NCBI RefSeq assembly: GCF_001270265.1
Contig: NZ_LGAP01000002.1
Span: 618,001-682,000, forward strand
Direction: 5' to 3'
From: Ensifer adhaerens
GTDB lineage: Bacteria > Pseudomonadota > Alphaproteobacteria > Rhizobiales > Rhizobiaceae
DNA: 64,000 bases
In this document: positions 25,772 through 34,718 of the stretch, piece after piece
Position numbering within the stretch: position 1 is the stretch's first letter
Layout of the letters: every line of letters starts with the position of its first letter
Notes under the pieces: model-generated
Databases searched by the model: none
The model's input: only the letters and a program-made list of their open reading frames with translations
Told to the model about the DNA's origin: nothing
Made by a program: the position numbers and the translations under genes

Positions 25772-26749
25772 CTAGATGGTTTCCCGCCCACGCGGCGCGG
25801 TCAGATCCAGGATCGGGCCAACGGGCACGACGCCGGTCGGGTTGATCATCGTGTGACTGCGGTAATAGTGGTCCTTGATGTGATGCATGTTGACCGTCTC
25901 GGCCACACCCGGCACCTGGTAGAGGTCGCACAGGTAGCCGTGCAGGTTCTTGTAGTCGGCGATCCGGCGGATGTTGCACTTGAAGTGGCCGACATAGACA
26001 GGGTCGAAGCGCACCAGCGTCGTGAACAGCCGCCAGTCGGCTTCGGTGAGCTTGCTGCCGGTCAGGTAGCGTCGGGTTGAGAGCCGTTCTTCGAGTTCGT
26101 CGAGCATGTCGAACAGTGGGGTGACGCCTTGCTCGTAGGCCTCCTGGCTCGTGGCAAAGCCTGCCTTGTAGACGCCGTTGTTGACTGCGCCATAGATGCG
26201 GCCGTTCAACTCGTCGACTTCGGTGCGCAGGTCCTCCGGATAGAAATCGTCCTTCGAGCCTGTCAGTCCGTTGAAGGCGGAGTTGAACATGCGGATGATT
26301 TCGGCGGATTCATTCGAGACGATGGTGTTTTTCTGCTTGTCCCACAGCACTGGTACGGTTACCCGGCCGGAATAGCTGGGATCGGCACGGACATAGACCT
26401 GCCAGAGGGCGTCGAAGCCGAAGAGGTGATCGACCGTGCCGCCGTCCTTGCCCTTGAACTCCCAGCCCTTCGACAGCATCAGTGGATCGACGATCGAGAC
26501 CGAGATGAGGTCTGCGAGTTTCTTCAGCTTGCGGAAGATCAGCGTGCGATGCGCCCAGGGGCAGGCAAGCGAGACGTAGAGGTGATAACGCCCGGCCTCG
26601 GCCTTGAAGCCGCCTTCGCCGGATGGGCCTGGCGAACCATCTGATGTGATCCAGTTGCGGAACTGCGATTCGCTGCGCTTGAAATGGCCTTTCGTCGCCG
26701 CCGTGTCATACCAGACGTCCTGCCAGACGCCGTCTACAAGCCTGCCCAT
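25772..26749 (-). CDS. glutathionyl-hydroquinone reductase (YqjG/ECM4-type GST)
   Basis: The 325-residue xi-class glutathione transferase has the catalytic Cys in SLACPWAHR (C63), then a long N-domain and an all-helical C-domain (DWRLFTTLVRFDPVYVGHFKCN, the family marker). It uses glutathione to reduce glutathionyl-hydroquinones. A GNAT acetyltransferase gene diverges from it. The length and both motifs fit the family. Confidence 0.93.
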   Translation of the reverse strand: MGRLVDGVWQDVWYDTAATKGHFKRSESQFRNWITSDGSPGPSGEGGFKAEAGRYHLYVSLACPWAHRTLIFRKLKKLADLISVSIVDPLMLSKGWEFKGKDGGTVDHLFGFDALWQVYVRADPSYSGRVTVPVLWDKQKNTIVSNESAEIIRMFNSAFNGLTGSKDDFYPEDLRTEVDELNGRIYGAVNNGVYKAGFATSQEAYEQGVTPLFDMLDELEERLSTRRYLTGSKLTEADWRLFTTLVRFDPVYVGHFKCNIRRIADYKNLHGYLCDLYQVPGVAETVNMHHIKDHYYRSHTMINPTGVVPVGPILDLTAPRGRETI

Positions 26750-26838
26750 GGGCGATCTCCTTCGGGTTTTCGTTTTTCATAGATAACGGCTTTATCGGCC
26801 TGCGGTAGGTATCGATTTCTGAACAGTGCGTTTTGGGC

Positions 26839-26867
26839 TTTGACATCGGGCAATTTTCTGGTATCGG
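26839..26867 (+). promoter_or_regulatory. possible promoter for the GNAT gene at 27007
   Basis: TTGACA (26839-26844), a 17-base spacer and TATCGG (26862-26867) fit a sigma-70 promoter about 140 bases upstream of the ATG. The region is AT-richer than its surroundings. Confidence 0.4.
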
Positions 26868-27006
26868 CGATTTCAGAAAATTTCTCTGTGTCCGGAACGA
26901 ACCGTACTCATGACCTTCTTGGGAAACCTGCGACGACGCTGATGCTGCCAACGCCCCTTCGGCGAAGCCATCCCCATGTCCGTTCGTATGCCTGGTTCCT
27001 GATCCC

Positions 27007-27567
27007 ATGAAAAAGCACGACCTCGTCTATCTGACCGAAGACGCGTCCCATGACGCAGCCATCGAAATCATCAACGAAGAAGCCTTTGGCCCCGGCCGGT
27101 TTGCACGGGCGGCTGCGCGTATCCGCGAACAGGGTCCGCATGATCGGTCGCTGTCTTTTATTTGCACCGACAATGGCGAGACGATTGCCTCGGTCCGGAT
27201 GACGCCCGTGATGGCCGGTTCGATCAAGGGTCACCTGCTTGGGCCGCTTGCGGTGCGGCCGTCGCACAAGAACATGGGCATCGGCCGGGAACTCGTGCGC
27301 ATCGCCGTCGAGGCCGCCCGGCGGAAGGGATCACACGCCGTCATCCTCGTCGGCGACCCACCCTATTATCAGCCGCTCGGTTTTGAGAAGGTCCGTTACG
27401 CGGCGCTGGAATTTCCAGGCCCGGTCGATCCGGCACGGGTGCTGGTGGTGCCGATGGCAGACGGTGTGCATGCCGGCCTTTCCGGTGTCATCGGCTGGCG
27501 GGATGATGCGGCGGCCCACGGTGCAACTGCATCGGAGGCTGATATCGAACTGGCGCTTGCCGTCTGA
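27007..27567 (+). CDS. GNAT N-acetyltransferase (YhbS-like)
   Basis: A 186-residue acetyltransferase. LGPLAVRPSHKNMGIGRELVRIAVEAAR is the acetyl-CoA-binding motif A (xxGxG), and DPPYYQPLGFEKV is motif B. The order fits YhbS-like proteins, which acetylate unknown amines or proteins. It stands alone between the divergent GST gene and a convergent broken acetyltransferase gene. Confidence 0.9.
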   Translation: MKKHDLVYLTEDASHDAAIEIINEEAFGPGRFARAAARIREQGPHDRSLSFICTDNGETIASVRMTPVMAGSIKGHLLGPLAVRPSHKNMGIGRELVRIAVEAARRKGSHAVILVGDPPYYQPLGFEKVRYAALEFPGPVDPARVLVVPMADGVHAGLSGVIGWRDDAAAHGATASEADIELALAV

Positions 27568-27588
27568 TAACGCCGCCGCCGCTAACCA

Positions 27589-28106
27589 CTAAGCCAGCCG
27601 TTTCTTCAGGAAGACCCGGCTGCGGCCCGGCGGGAAGTCGGGCAGCTCGCCGAAGGCCTCGTAGCCCTGGCGTTCATAGGCGCGCCGGGCTTGCGGGTTG
27701 AACGTGTCGATCCAAGCGCCGTGGCAGCCGCGGCGAACGGCCTCTTCTTCGGCCGCCGCCAGCAGTTTGCCCGCCAGGCCCTGTCCGCGCAGGTCTTCCG
27801 GTAGCCACAGCCATTGCACGAACAGCCAGCCCCAGGCGGTGTAGCCGCTGAGCCCTCCGCGTTTTCCCTCGAGGTCGGGACCGCCGACGAGCACCGCCAG
27901 CGCCCGCCGCTCGGATGGCCCGACATCGGAGGCGTTGAAGGCCGTCAGCCCGTTGCTGATGGCCTACAGCGCCGCGCGTCTTATCAGACGCGCAAAGGTC
28001 GCTGTAGCACTTTGAACTGCTGCATGTTTTTACCCTTAAATCGGATACGATTTAAGGAAACATGCAGTAGTGCTGCGGCCGGCGGTGCGTCGGTGATCTC
28101 GAACAT
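27589..28106 (-). pseudogene. GNAT acetyltransferase gene split by a RIME1-like repeat
   Basis: The 5' piece begins at ATG 28106 with AGGAG 5 bases before it and encodes MFEITDAPPAAAL. It then enters the repeat at 27964-28067 and stops at 27984. The 3' piece (from 27963) continues AISNGLTAFNASDVGPSERR and reaches the GNAT motif LRGQGLAGKLLAAAEEEAVRRG. Removing exactly 104 bases joins the pieces in one frame of 137 codons. The 3' piece alone could start at GTG 27894. The ATG lies 9 bases after the GH5 stop, so it was probably the second gene of that operon. Confidence 0.8.
27964..28067. repeat. RIME1-like element, copy A
   Basis: Two palindromes lie side by side. The first is CTACAGCG...CGCTGTAG, enclosing GCGCGTCT/AGACGCGC. 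The second is CTGCATGTTT...ACATGCAG with an inner CTTAAATCG/CGATTTAAG (28017-28067). The length and two-palindrome plan match RIME1, the Rhizobium-specific intergenic mosaic element; the name is from memory of that family. A second copy lies at 56694-56798. This copy lies inside an acetyltransferase gene. Confidence 0.85.
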
Positions 28107-28114
28107 GGGTACTC

Positions 28115-29308
28115 CTACTTTGCCAGCCGCTTGGCTATCGGCTCGAACTCCGGCGTTGCCGTGCGCTTGACCGGATCCGGTGTGCCGGCGTCGATCGCGT
28201 CCCAGTATTTCCAGTGGACCTTCTTCGATCCAAGTTCGTAGTCCATGCCGTCCCAGCTGTCTTCGCGGAAGCTGTAGAAGGCCCAGTGCAGGCTGTCCTT
28301 GTCGAGCGTCGTCAGAACGTCCTCGAGATAGGCCTTGCAGCCGGTCCACCGGCGCATGCAGCCGAACTCGCCGGCAACGACGCGGTTGAGCGGAATGCCC
28401 TTGGCTTTCGCCCATTGCACCGGCCGGTCGAGGTAGGATGCAACCCGCGCCTTGTCCCAGTTTTCCTCGCCTTCGCCGAAGGGCACCTTGCCGGGATAGG
28501 CGTAGGGCTTTTCGCGCTTCATGTTGGGCGCTCTGGTGGCCGCGTAGGGCTCGTACATGTGGAAGCTGTAGAGCACCTTCTGGTCGCCGAGGCCGGACGG
28601 CCAATAGTTGAAACCGTCGGCTGCCGCATACCAGCCGGCGTCGGCCATGATCGGGGTGGCCGGATCGACTTCGCGGATCGCGGCAATCACCGTTTCGTAG
28701 AAGGCGACGAGGTCGGAGGCGCCGCCCTTCTTGCCCGCATACCAGTCAAGCATTGCCTTGCTGTCTGCATGTTCTGCAAGGCCATTCTGCTTTTCAGGCG
28801 CCGGTTCGTTGATGATGTTGTAGGCGGCAACACCAGGATGGTCCTTGAGCTCGCGGGCAAGATCGCGCCAGAAGCTGGCGGCTTGAGCCCACCAGGCCTT
28901 GTCCTGCCAGATGCGGCCGTCGAACTTGTTACCGTTGTTCTGCGACCAGCGCATGCCGGGCAGCGACAAGGGGGTGATGACGACCTTCAAGCCGGCCTTG
29001 TCGGCGCGGTCGAGGGTTTCTTTCAGCGTCGTAAGGTCGGCGGCCGGAATGCCCTCATATTTGTCGGCGTCGCCAATCAGATAGTCGCGCTTGGCCGGAT
29101 TCCACTTGTCGTAGGACAGGCGAACCCAGGTGGCGCCGTAGTCGGACAACGCCTTGAAATAGGCCTCGTCCGGTGGCAGCCGGTTGAAGCTGTTGCCGCC
29201 ATGCTGCGGCTTGTCCCAGAAGCCGATCAGATCGGCAGCGTGGGCCGGCCCGGTGACAGCTGAACCAGTTAAGGCGAGGGCGAGGAGGGAGGAGGCTATC
29301 AAACGCAT
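28115..29308 (-). CDS. secreted glycoside hydrolase family 5 (cellulase-like)
   Basis: A 397-residue protein with a signal peptide (MRLIASSLLALALTGSAVTG, cleaved near AHA-A). The GH5 core shows YNIINEPAP with the acid/base Glu168, and VVAGEFGCMRR with the nucleophile Glu314. The secreted enzyme probably cuts beta-linked glucans, either plant cell wall or self-made polymer. GGAG 8 bases upstream supports ATG 29308; the longer frame to 29548 is rejected. It runs in the same direction as the split acetyltransferase gene that follows. Confidence 0.88.
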   Translation of the reverse strand: MRLIASSLLALALTGSAVTGPAHAADLIGFWDKPQHGGNSFNRLPPDEAYFKALSDYGATWVRLSYDKWNPAKRDYLIGDADKYEGIPAADLTTLKETLDRADKAGLKVVITPLSLPGMRWSQNNGNKFDGRIWQDKAWWAQAASFWRDLARELKDHPGVAAYNIINEPAPEKQNGLAEHADSKAMLDWYAGKKGGASDLVAFYETVIAAIREVDPATPIMADAGWYAAADGFNYWPSGLGDQKVLYSFHMYEPYAATRAPNMKREKPYAYPGKVPFGEGEENWDKARVASYLDRPVQWAKAKGIPLNRVVAGEFGCMRRWTGCKAYLEDVLTTLDKDSLHWAFYSFREDSWDGMDYELGSKKVHWKYWDAIDAGTPDPVKRTATPEFEPIAKRLAK

Positions 29309-29360
29309 GTACAGGGCTCCAAAATTGTCCCTGCGATGTCGACAGTCATTATGGCCTAAA

Positions 29361-29834
29361 TCAGGAACGGCGCATGCTGAAGACGTCAAGCCGGCTTTCA
29401 CCCACATCCTTTTCATCGAGCTGCCAGCCGCCGCGTTGGTAGAACGCGCGCTTCTGTGGCAAGGCGCAGAGATAAACGCTCTCGACGCCGGTGGCCAAAG
29501 CCGCTTGCGCCGCATGGCGAACGATGCTTGCCCCGATGCCCAGCCCACGAAAGGTAGGCTCTACCCAGACCGCCGCGACCCAGGGGCCAAGCGCCGGCCT
29601 CTCGTCCAGATCGGATTCGATCACCGATGCGGTACCGATGAAGGTCGCGCCGCGATGGGCGACGATGGCAAAAGGAATGTGATCGTCGCCAAGGCTGCCG
29701 GCAACCAGCTCGGCGATATGGCCGCGCGGAAAGCCGCGCGGCTCCCACCAGGCCCGCCAGACGCGGTCGGCGATATCATCCGCAAAATACGGCACATCGC
29801 GCAGGTTGCTGATGGCGAGGCTCGGATCGGTCAT
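29361..29834 (-). CDS. GNAT N-acetyltransferase
   Basis: A 157-residue acetyltransferase. WVAAVWVEPTFRGLGIGASIVRHAAQAA is motif A for acetyl-CoA, and ALPQKRAFYQRGGW is motif B. It overlaps the upstream 689-residue protein gene by 4 bases (ATGA), so it is the last gene of the MoxR operon and likely coupled in translation. The substrate is unknown, and it may not share function with the operon. Confidence 0.9.
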   Translation of the reverse strand: MTDPSLAISNLRDVPYFADDIADRVWRAWWEPRGFPRGHIAELVAGSLGDDHIPFAIVAHRGATFIGTASVIESDLDERPALGPWVAAVWVEPTFRGLGIGASIVRHAAQAALATGVESVYLCALPQKRAFYQRGGWQLDEKDVGESRLDVFSMRRS

Positions 29835-31900
29835 CGGCCCTCGCGGTACCAGGTCGCCGATATCAGGAACAACAGGGCGGCAAGGCCGAAGAGACCGGTA
29901 AACAGCGACAGCGAGTTGATGCCCCTAAGCACCGTCTCGTCGGTCATGCGCAGCGACAGCCGCTGGTCGTCGGCGACACGGATCGCGCCGCGCACCGGCA
30001 GGATCGACGGCAGGTCGATGGCGCCGTCGGCGCTTGCCAGTCGGCGCACCAGCCCCTTGGTCTTTTCAGCCCAGGGGCGCAGCTTGTCCTCGGTCGAGAT
30101 TGCCGCCTTGAACTCCGGCGCGTCGACATTGCCGACGTGAACAAGCGTCGTCAGCTCGTCATTGGCGACTTCGAACAGGCCGGTCTCCGTGGTCTTGACT
30201 TCGGCGCGGTAAAGGCCGGGCTCGCGTTGGGTCAGCGTCAGTTCCTCGGTCTTTCCCGAGGGGTAGGTGAGGGTGGCGGGGCCGGGGTCGCCTTCGATGG
30301 TCTGGCGGGTGATCTCCAGCGTGCGGCCGGCGGCGCGCGCCGTCAGAGCTTCTTCTTCCAGCGCCGGTTCCTGCATCAGCCAGTGGGCAGTGCGGCGATA
30401 GAGCGAGACGTGCGGGCCGCCGCCCTCGAAGCCGCGAGCCCAGAGCCAACCCTGGTCGGACAGGAGCATGGCGACGCGTCCCTTGCCGACGCGGTTCAGC
30501 ACCAGTAGCGGCTTGCCATCGGCCGCTTCCATCACGGTCTGGCCGAGCGGCCGGTCGACGTCGACGGTGCGGAACCAGCGGCCCCATTGCGGCGGCTCGC
30601 TTGCCGCACCTTCGAGGCCGCGGGTGACGGGGTGTTTCTTGCCCTCGTCCGAGAGGCGCGGGTAGAAGCCCTTTTCGTTCATGACGCCCGTGGGGTTCGC
30701 CGGCAGCACGGCCGACAGGGGCGTTGCGGCGATGGAGTCGTTGCCGGCATGCTCGGGCCCGGCGGCGATCAGAAGCGCGCCGCCGTTCTGCACATATTGC
30801 GCGATGTTGTCGTAGTAGAGGATCGGCAGGACGCCGCGGTGCTGGTAGCGGTCGAAGATGATCAGGTCGAACTCGCTGATCTTGTCGACAAACAGTTCAC
30901 GCGTCGGAAACGCGATCAGCGACAATTCGTTGATCGGGGTTCCGTCCTGCTTTTCCGGCGGCCGCAGAATGGTGAAGTGCACGAGGTCGACGGCGGCATC
31001 GGACTTCAAAAGATTGCGCCAGGCGCGCTCGCCCGCATGCGGCTCGCCCGAGACGAGCAGGACGCGCAGGTTCTCGCGGATGCCGTCGAGCACATGGACG
31101 GCGCGATTGTTGGTTTCGGTGACTTCGCCGGGGACGCCGTTCACCGCGAATTCGAGAATGTTGTTGCCGCCGCGCGGCACGGTGAAGCTGAAAGGCACGT
31201 CGGTGCCGGGTTCGGCGACCTCGGTGGCAATCTCGTTGCCGTTGAGGCGGATGGTCACCTCGGCGGTTCCGCCCGGTGCCGCGCCGTCATCGACGACGCG
31301 GAAGGACAGCTTCTGCTGTTCGCCGACGATACCGAAACGCGGTGCGCTGACAATCTCGATTCGGCGATCGAACTCGTCCGGTCTGCCGCTGATCAGCCCA
31401 TGGATCGGCGCGTCGAAGCCGAGCTTCTGATTGATGTCGGGGACGTCGTGGATCTGGCCGTCGGTGATGAAGATCGCGCCGCCGACCCGCGCCGGCGGGA
31501 CATCGGCAAGCAAGGAAGTCAATGCGGAGAAGAGCCGCGTCGATGGTGCTTCGCTGTCCTCGCTGTCGGCAGCCTCGACAATGCGGGTCTCGATCTGCGG
31601 GAAGCGGGCGAGCCGGTCCTTGAGGTCGGCAAGCGCCTTGTCGGTCTGCTCGCGCCGGCTCGCATAGTCCTGGCTCTGGCTGCGGTCGACGACGACCGCA
31701 ACGATGGTCGACAGTGGCTCGCGTTCCTCCTGAAACAGGATCGGATTGGCAAGTGCCAGGCAGAAAGCCGCAAGGGCTGCGGCACGAACCCAGGCGCCGC
31801 GCACGCCACGCCAGATGCCGAGTGCGGCGAGAACCGCGGCTGCAATGGCAAGCACTGCAAGATAGGGCCAGGGGATGAAAGGTGAGAAATCGGCGGTCAT
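29831..31900 (-). CDS. large membrane protein with VWA-like and GATase-like regions
   Basis: The 689 residues have two N-terminal membrane segments (about 11-27 and 36-52), a long extracytoplasmic part, and one C-terminal segment (SLFTGLFGLAALLFLISATW). VAVVVDRSQSQDYASRR, followed later by GAIFITDGQIHD, resembles a von Willebrand A fold with a degenerate metal site. A central region (LIIFDRYQHRGVLPILYYDN) resembles the amidotransferase-like domain seen in such proteins. It lies in the MoxR/DUF58/DUF4159 operon. Function is unknown; an envelope or chaperone role is inferred from neighbours. Confidence 0.75.
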   Translation of the reverse strand: MTADFSPFIPWPYLAVLAIAAAVLAALGIWRGVRGAWVRAAALAAFCLALANPILFQEEREPLSTIVAVVVDRSQSQDYASRREQTDKALADLKDRLARFPQIETRIVEAADSEDSEAPSTRLFSALTSLLADVPPARVGGAIFITDGQIHDVPDINQKLGFDAPIHGLISGRPDEFDRRIEIVSAPRFGIVGEQQKLSFRVVDDGAAPGGTAEVTIRLNGNEIATEVAEPGTDVPFSFTVPRGGNNILEFAVNGVPGEVTETNNRAVHVLDGIRENLRVLLVSGEPHAGERAWRNLLKSDAAVDLVHFTILRPPEKQDGTPINELSLIAFPTRELFVDKISEFDLIIFDRYQHRGVLPILYYDNIAQYVQNGGALLIAAGPEHAGNDSIAATPLSAVLPANPTGVMNEKGFYPRLSDEGKKHPVTRGLEGAASEPPQWGRWFRTVDVDRPLGQTVMEAADGKPLLVLNRVGKGRVAMLLSDQGWLWARGFEGGGPHVSLYRRTAHWLMQEPALEEEALTARAAGRTLEITRQTIEGDPGPATLTYPSGKTEELTLTQREPGLYRAEVKTTETGLFEVANDELTTLVHVGNVDAPEFKAAISTEDKLRPWAEKTKGLVRRLASADGAIDLPSILPVRGAIRVADDQRLSLRMTDETVLRGINSLSLFTGLFGLAALLFLISATWYREGR

Positions 31901-31910
31901 CGATCGGCCC

Positions 31911-34718
31911 TCACTGTCCGAGCCGTTCGAGCAGGGCCGGCACGTGCACCTGGTCGGCCTTGTAGTTGCCGGTCAGCATATACATCATGATGTTGACCCC
32001 GGAGCGGAAGGCGTATTCGCGCTGCATCTCGTCCGGCGGCACCGTCGGCAAGAGCGCGATGCCATTGGCGTCCACCGCCCAGGCGCCGGCAAAGTCGTTG
32101 CCGGTAATCATTATCGGCGTCACGCCGTCGCCCGAGCGGGCTGGGCGATTGCTTGCCTCTTCGCGATTGTCGAGCTGCGCCTCGATCCAGAGCGGACTAC
32201 CGGTGTAACGCCCCGGGAAGTTCGACAGGAGGTAGAAGGCCTTGGTCAGCACATGATCGGTCGGCACCGGCTCCAGCGGCGGGATGTCGAGGTTGGCGAG
32301 GATCGCTTGCAGCCTCTCGGTGTTCGGACTGGTGCCGCCGGACGCTGCGCCGAGCGAGGAGAACTGGTCTCGCGTGTCGAACAGCACGGTGCCGCCGGCG
32401 CGCATATAGGCATCGATGCGGCTGACGGCCTGTGGGCTCGGCATCGGCGCCGATGCGGAAACCGGCCAGTAGATGATTGGATAGAAGGAGAGTTCGTCCT
32501 TGGCGATGTCGAGGCCGACGGGTGTGCCGGGCTCCAGCGTCGTGCGATAGGTGAGGAAGTCGGTGAGCCCCATCAGGCCCCGGTCGGAAAGGCGGTCGAC
32601 TTCGCTTTCACCGGTCACGACATAGGCCAGATGCGTCGTGTCGAGGCGTTCGAGAATGGCCGCGTCTTCCGGTCGGCTGTCGTCGGCCAGAACATCCGGC
32701 GGCGAAACGAGGAAGGCGCTTGCTGCCAGCAGCAGGGCTGCGGTCATTGCCTTTGCTGCGCGCGGCCGCGAGAAGGCGCCGCCCAGGAACAGCACGATCA
32801 GCGCGTCGACAAGCAGCAGTAGCAGCGCCAGTGTGAACAATGCCGGCTTCAGCGACCAGCTCTCGGAGCCGGCCAATTGCTGCACGGTGTGAGCGCCGGC
32901 GGCTGTCATGTCGATCGGCTGCAATTCGGCGTTGCGGGGCAGCAGGTTGAGCGCGGTGAACCCGTCTTCCGAGCCATAGAGGCCCGGCGGGTTTTCCGCC
33001 GTAGCAACCGGCGCCTTGCCGGGGATGACGTCAAGCGGCCGGGCATTTCCGGTCTCGGCCACGAGCACGCCGTCGGCATTGAGCAGCCGGTAAGGCGCGA
33101 GTGTCTGCTGCTGCGCCTTGCCCTCGTTGGCAACGCCGCCGCCGCGCGAAAGCTGGACGCTGCGGCGAAGCATCTCGACGAAGTCGCCTGAGATCGGCAG
33201 GTTCGACCAGGTGGCCTCGGCGCTGACATGGAAGAGGATGATGCGACCGGCGCCGCGGGCCGAGGTCGTTACCAGCGGCGTGCCGTCGGCAAGGCTTGCC
33301 CAGGTGCGCTCGGCAAGATCCGCGGTCGGCTCGGCCAGCACCTGCCGTTTGACGAGAATGTCGTTCGGGCGTGCCATGCCGGCAAACGGGCTGTTGGCCG
33401 GGTAGTCGGCCAGCGGCTGCGGTTCGGACCAGGAAAGCGCGCCGCCGAGGGCGCGTTCGCCCTGGCGCAGCGTCACCGGCACCAGCGGATCGTCGGCGGG
33501 AGCAGCGGCAAGCCGTGGGCCGGCGAAGCGGATGAGCATGCCGCCATTGTCGATCCACTTCGACAGCTTCGGGTAGATCTCCTCCGGCAGCCGGCCGATA
33601 TCGGCCATGATCAGCACGGATGGCTTCTGTTCCAGCAATTCCGGAATGGCGACGGCGAGATCCGTCTCGTGCGGTTGTACGAGATCGGCATAGGGTGCAA
33701 GAGCGCGATTGATGTAGTAGAGCGGCGACAGAAGCGGTTGCGACAGGTCGCGGGCTTCGCCGCTCAACAGGGCGACGCGGCGACGGCGGAAGCCATCGTC
33801 GAGCAGGTGCACGCTGCCGGCGGTCGCCGCATTCTCGATGCCGATGCGGGCAAAGTCGTTGCGCAGTTCGAAGGGCGCTTCGATGCTGCCTTTCGCAACG
33901 CCATCGCCGGCGGCAAAGGCGACCTGTCCGTCGGCGATGGCGCGGCCGCGCGTATCATAGGCGACGATCGGCAGGGTCAGCGCACCGTCCTTGCGCAGGC
34001 GCGTTGCCGTCACCGACATGCCGGTCGAACCGTTACTGGTATCGGTCAGCGCCACGGTGCGGCTGCCATCGGCCTCGATCAGCCGCAATTCGGCAGCACC
34101 AACCTCAGCAAGCGCTGCCATCGTCTTCTGGTCCGTTGCCTCGATGCCGTCGCTGACGAAGGCGAGCGTACCGGGTTTCGTGCCCTCAAATGCGGTTTTC
34201 AGCGCGGCTATCGCCTGGCCGCGGTCGACGGCAAGCGGGATGGGGGCGGCAGCGGCAAGCCTGTTGCGCGCAGTCGCGGCCGAGCCTGGCGTGGCATCGT
34301 GCTGGCGATCGCCGGTGAAGGCGATCGAGACAGCAAGGTCGCGCGCTTCCGCATCATCGATCAGCGTGCTTACGGCGTCGACGCGCTGTTCCCAATCGGT
34401 GGCAGTGGCCCAGCTGTTGTCGACGACGATCGCGAGTGGGCCGCCGGTCGCAAGCGTATTCTGACGTGGGTTCACGACGGGATCGGCGATCGCGAGAATG
34501 ACCGCGGCCGCCATCAGCATGCGCAGCAGGGTCAGCCACCATGGGCTTTTCGACGGCGTCTCCTCGCGCTTGAGCACCGAGGCGAGAATGCGCAACGGCG
34601 GAAACACCTCGGCCGCCGGCTTCGGCGGGGTCATGCGCAACAGCCACCAGATCACCGGCAGGGCGATCAGCGCCGCCAAGAGCGCGGGATTGGCGAAGAG
34701 GAACGGAAGGCCGGTCAT
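31911..34718 (-). CDS. BatA-N/DUF4159 domain membrane protein
   Basis: The 935-residue protein opens with the BatA (aerotolerance) N-terminal region (FANPALLAALIALPVIWWLL) and a second segment near 64-82. A VWA-like part holds AIVVDNSWATATDWEQR. Two more segments flank residue 660. The C-terminal DUF4159 domain includes ELSFYPIIYWPVSASAPMP and GGTVLFDTRDQFSS. The start overlaps the DUF58 stop (ATGA). Such proteins accompany MoxR ATPases across alphaproteobacteria; their activity is not established. Confidence 0.88.
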   Translation of the reverse strand: MTGLPFLFANPALLAALIALPVIWWLLRMTPPKPAAEVFPPLRILASVLKREETPSKSPWWLTLLRMLMAAAVILAIADPVVNPRQNTLATGGPLAIVVDNSWATATDWEQRVDAVSTLIDDAEARDLAVSIAFTGDRQHDATPGSAATARNRLAAAAPIPLAVDRGQAIAALKTAFEGTKPGTLAFVSDGIEATDQKTMAALAEVGAAELRLIEADGSRTVALTDTSNGSTGMSVTATRLRKDGALTLPIVAYDTRGRAIADGQVAFAAGDGVAKGSIEAPFELRNDFARIGIENAATAGSVHLLDDGFRRRRVALLSGEARDLSQPLLSPLYYINRALAPYADLVQPHETDLAVAIPELLEQKPSVLIMADIGRLPEEIYPKLSKWIDNGGMLIRFAGPRLAAAPADDPLVPVTLRQGERALGGALSWSEPQPLADYPANSPFAGMARPNDILVKRQVLAEPTADLAERTWASLADGTPLVTTSARGAGRIILFHVSAEATWSNLPISGDFVEMLRRSVQLSRGGGVANEGKAQQQTLAPYRLLNADGVLVAETGNARPLDVIPGKAPVATAENPPGLYGSEDGFTALNLLPRNAELQPIDMTAAGAHTVQQLAGSESWSLKPALFTLALLLLLVDALIVLFLGGAFSRPRAAKAMTAALLLAASAFLVSPPDVLADDSRPEDAAILERLDTTHLAYVVTGESEVDRLSDRGLMGLTDFLTYRTTLEPGTPVGLDIAKDELSFYPIIYWPVSASAPMPSPQAVSRIDAYMRAGGTVLFDTRDQFSSLGAASGGTSPNTERLQAILANLDIPPLEPVPTDHVLTKAFYLLSNFPGRYTGSPLWIEAQLDNREEASNRPARSGDGVTPIMITGNDFAGAWAVDANGIALLPTVPPDEMQREYAFRSGVNIMMYMLTGNYKADQVHVPALLERLGQ

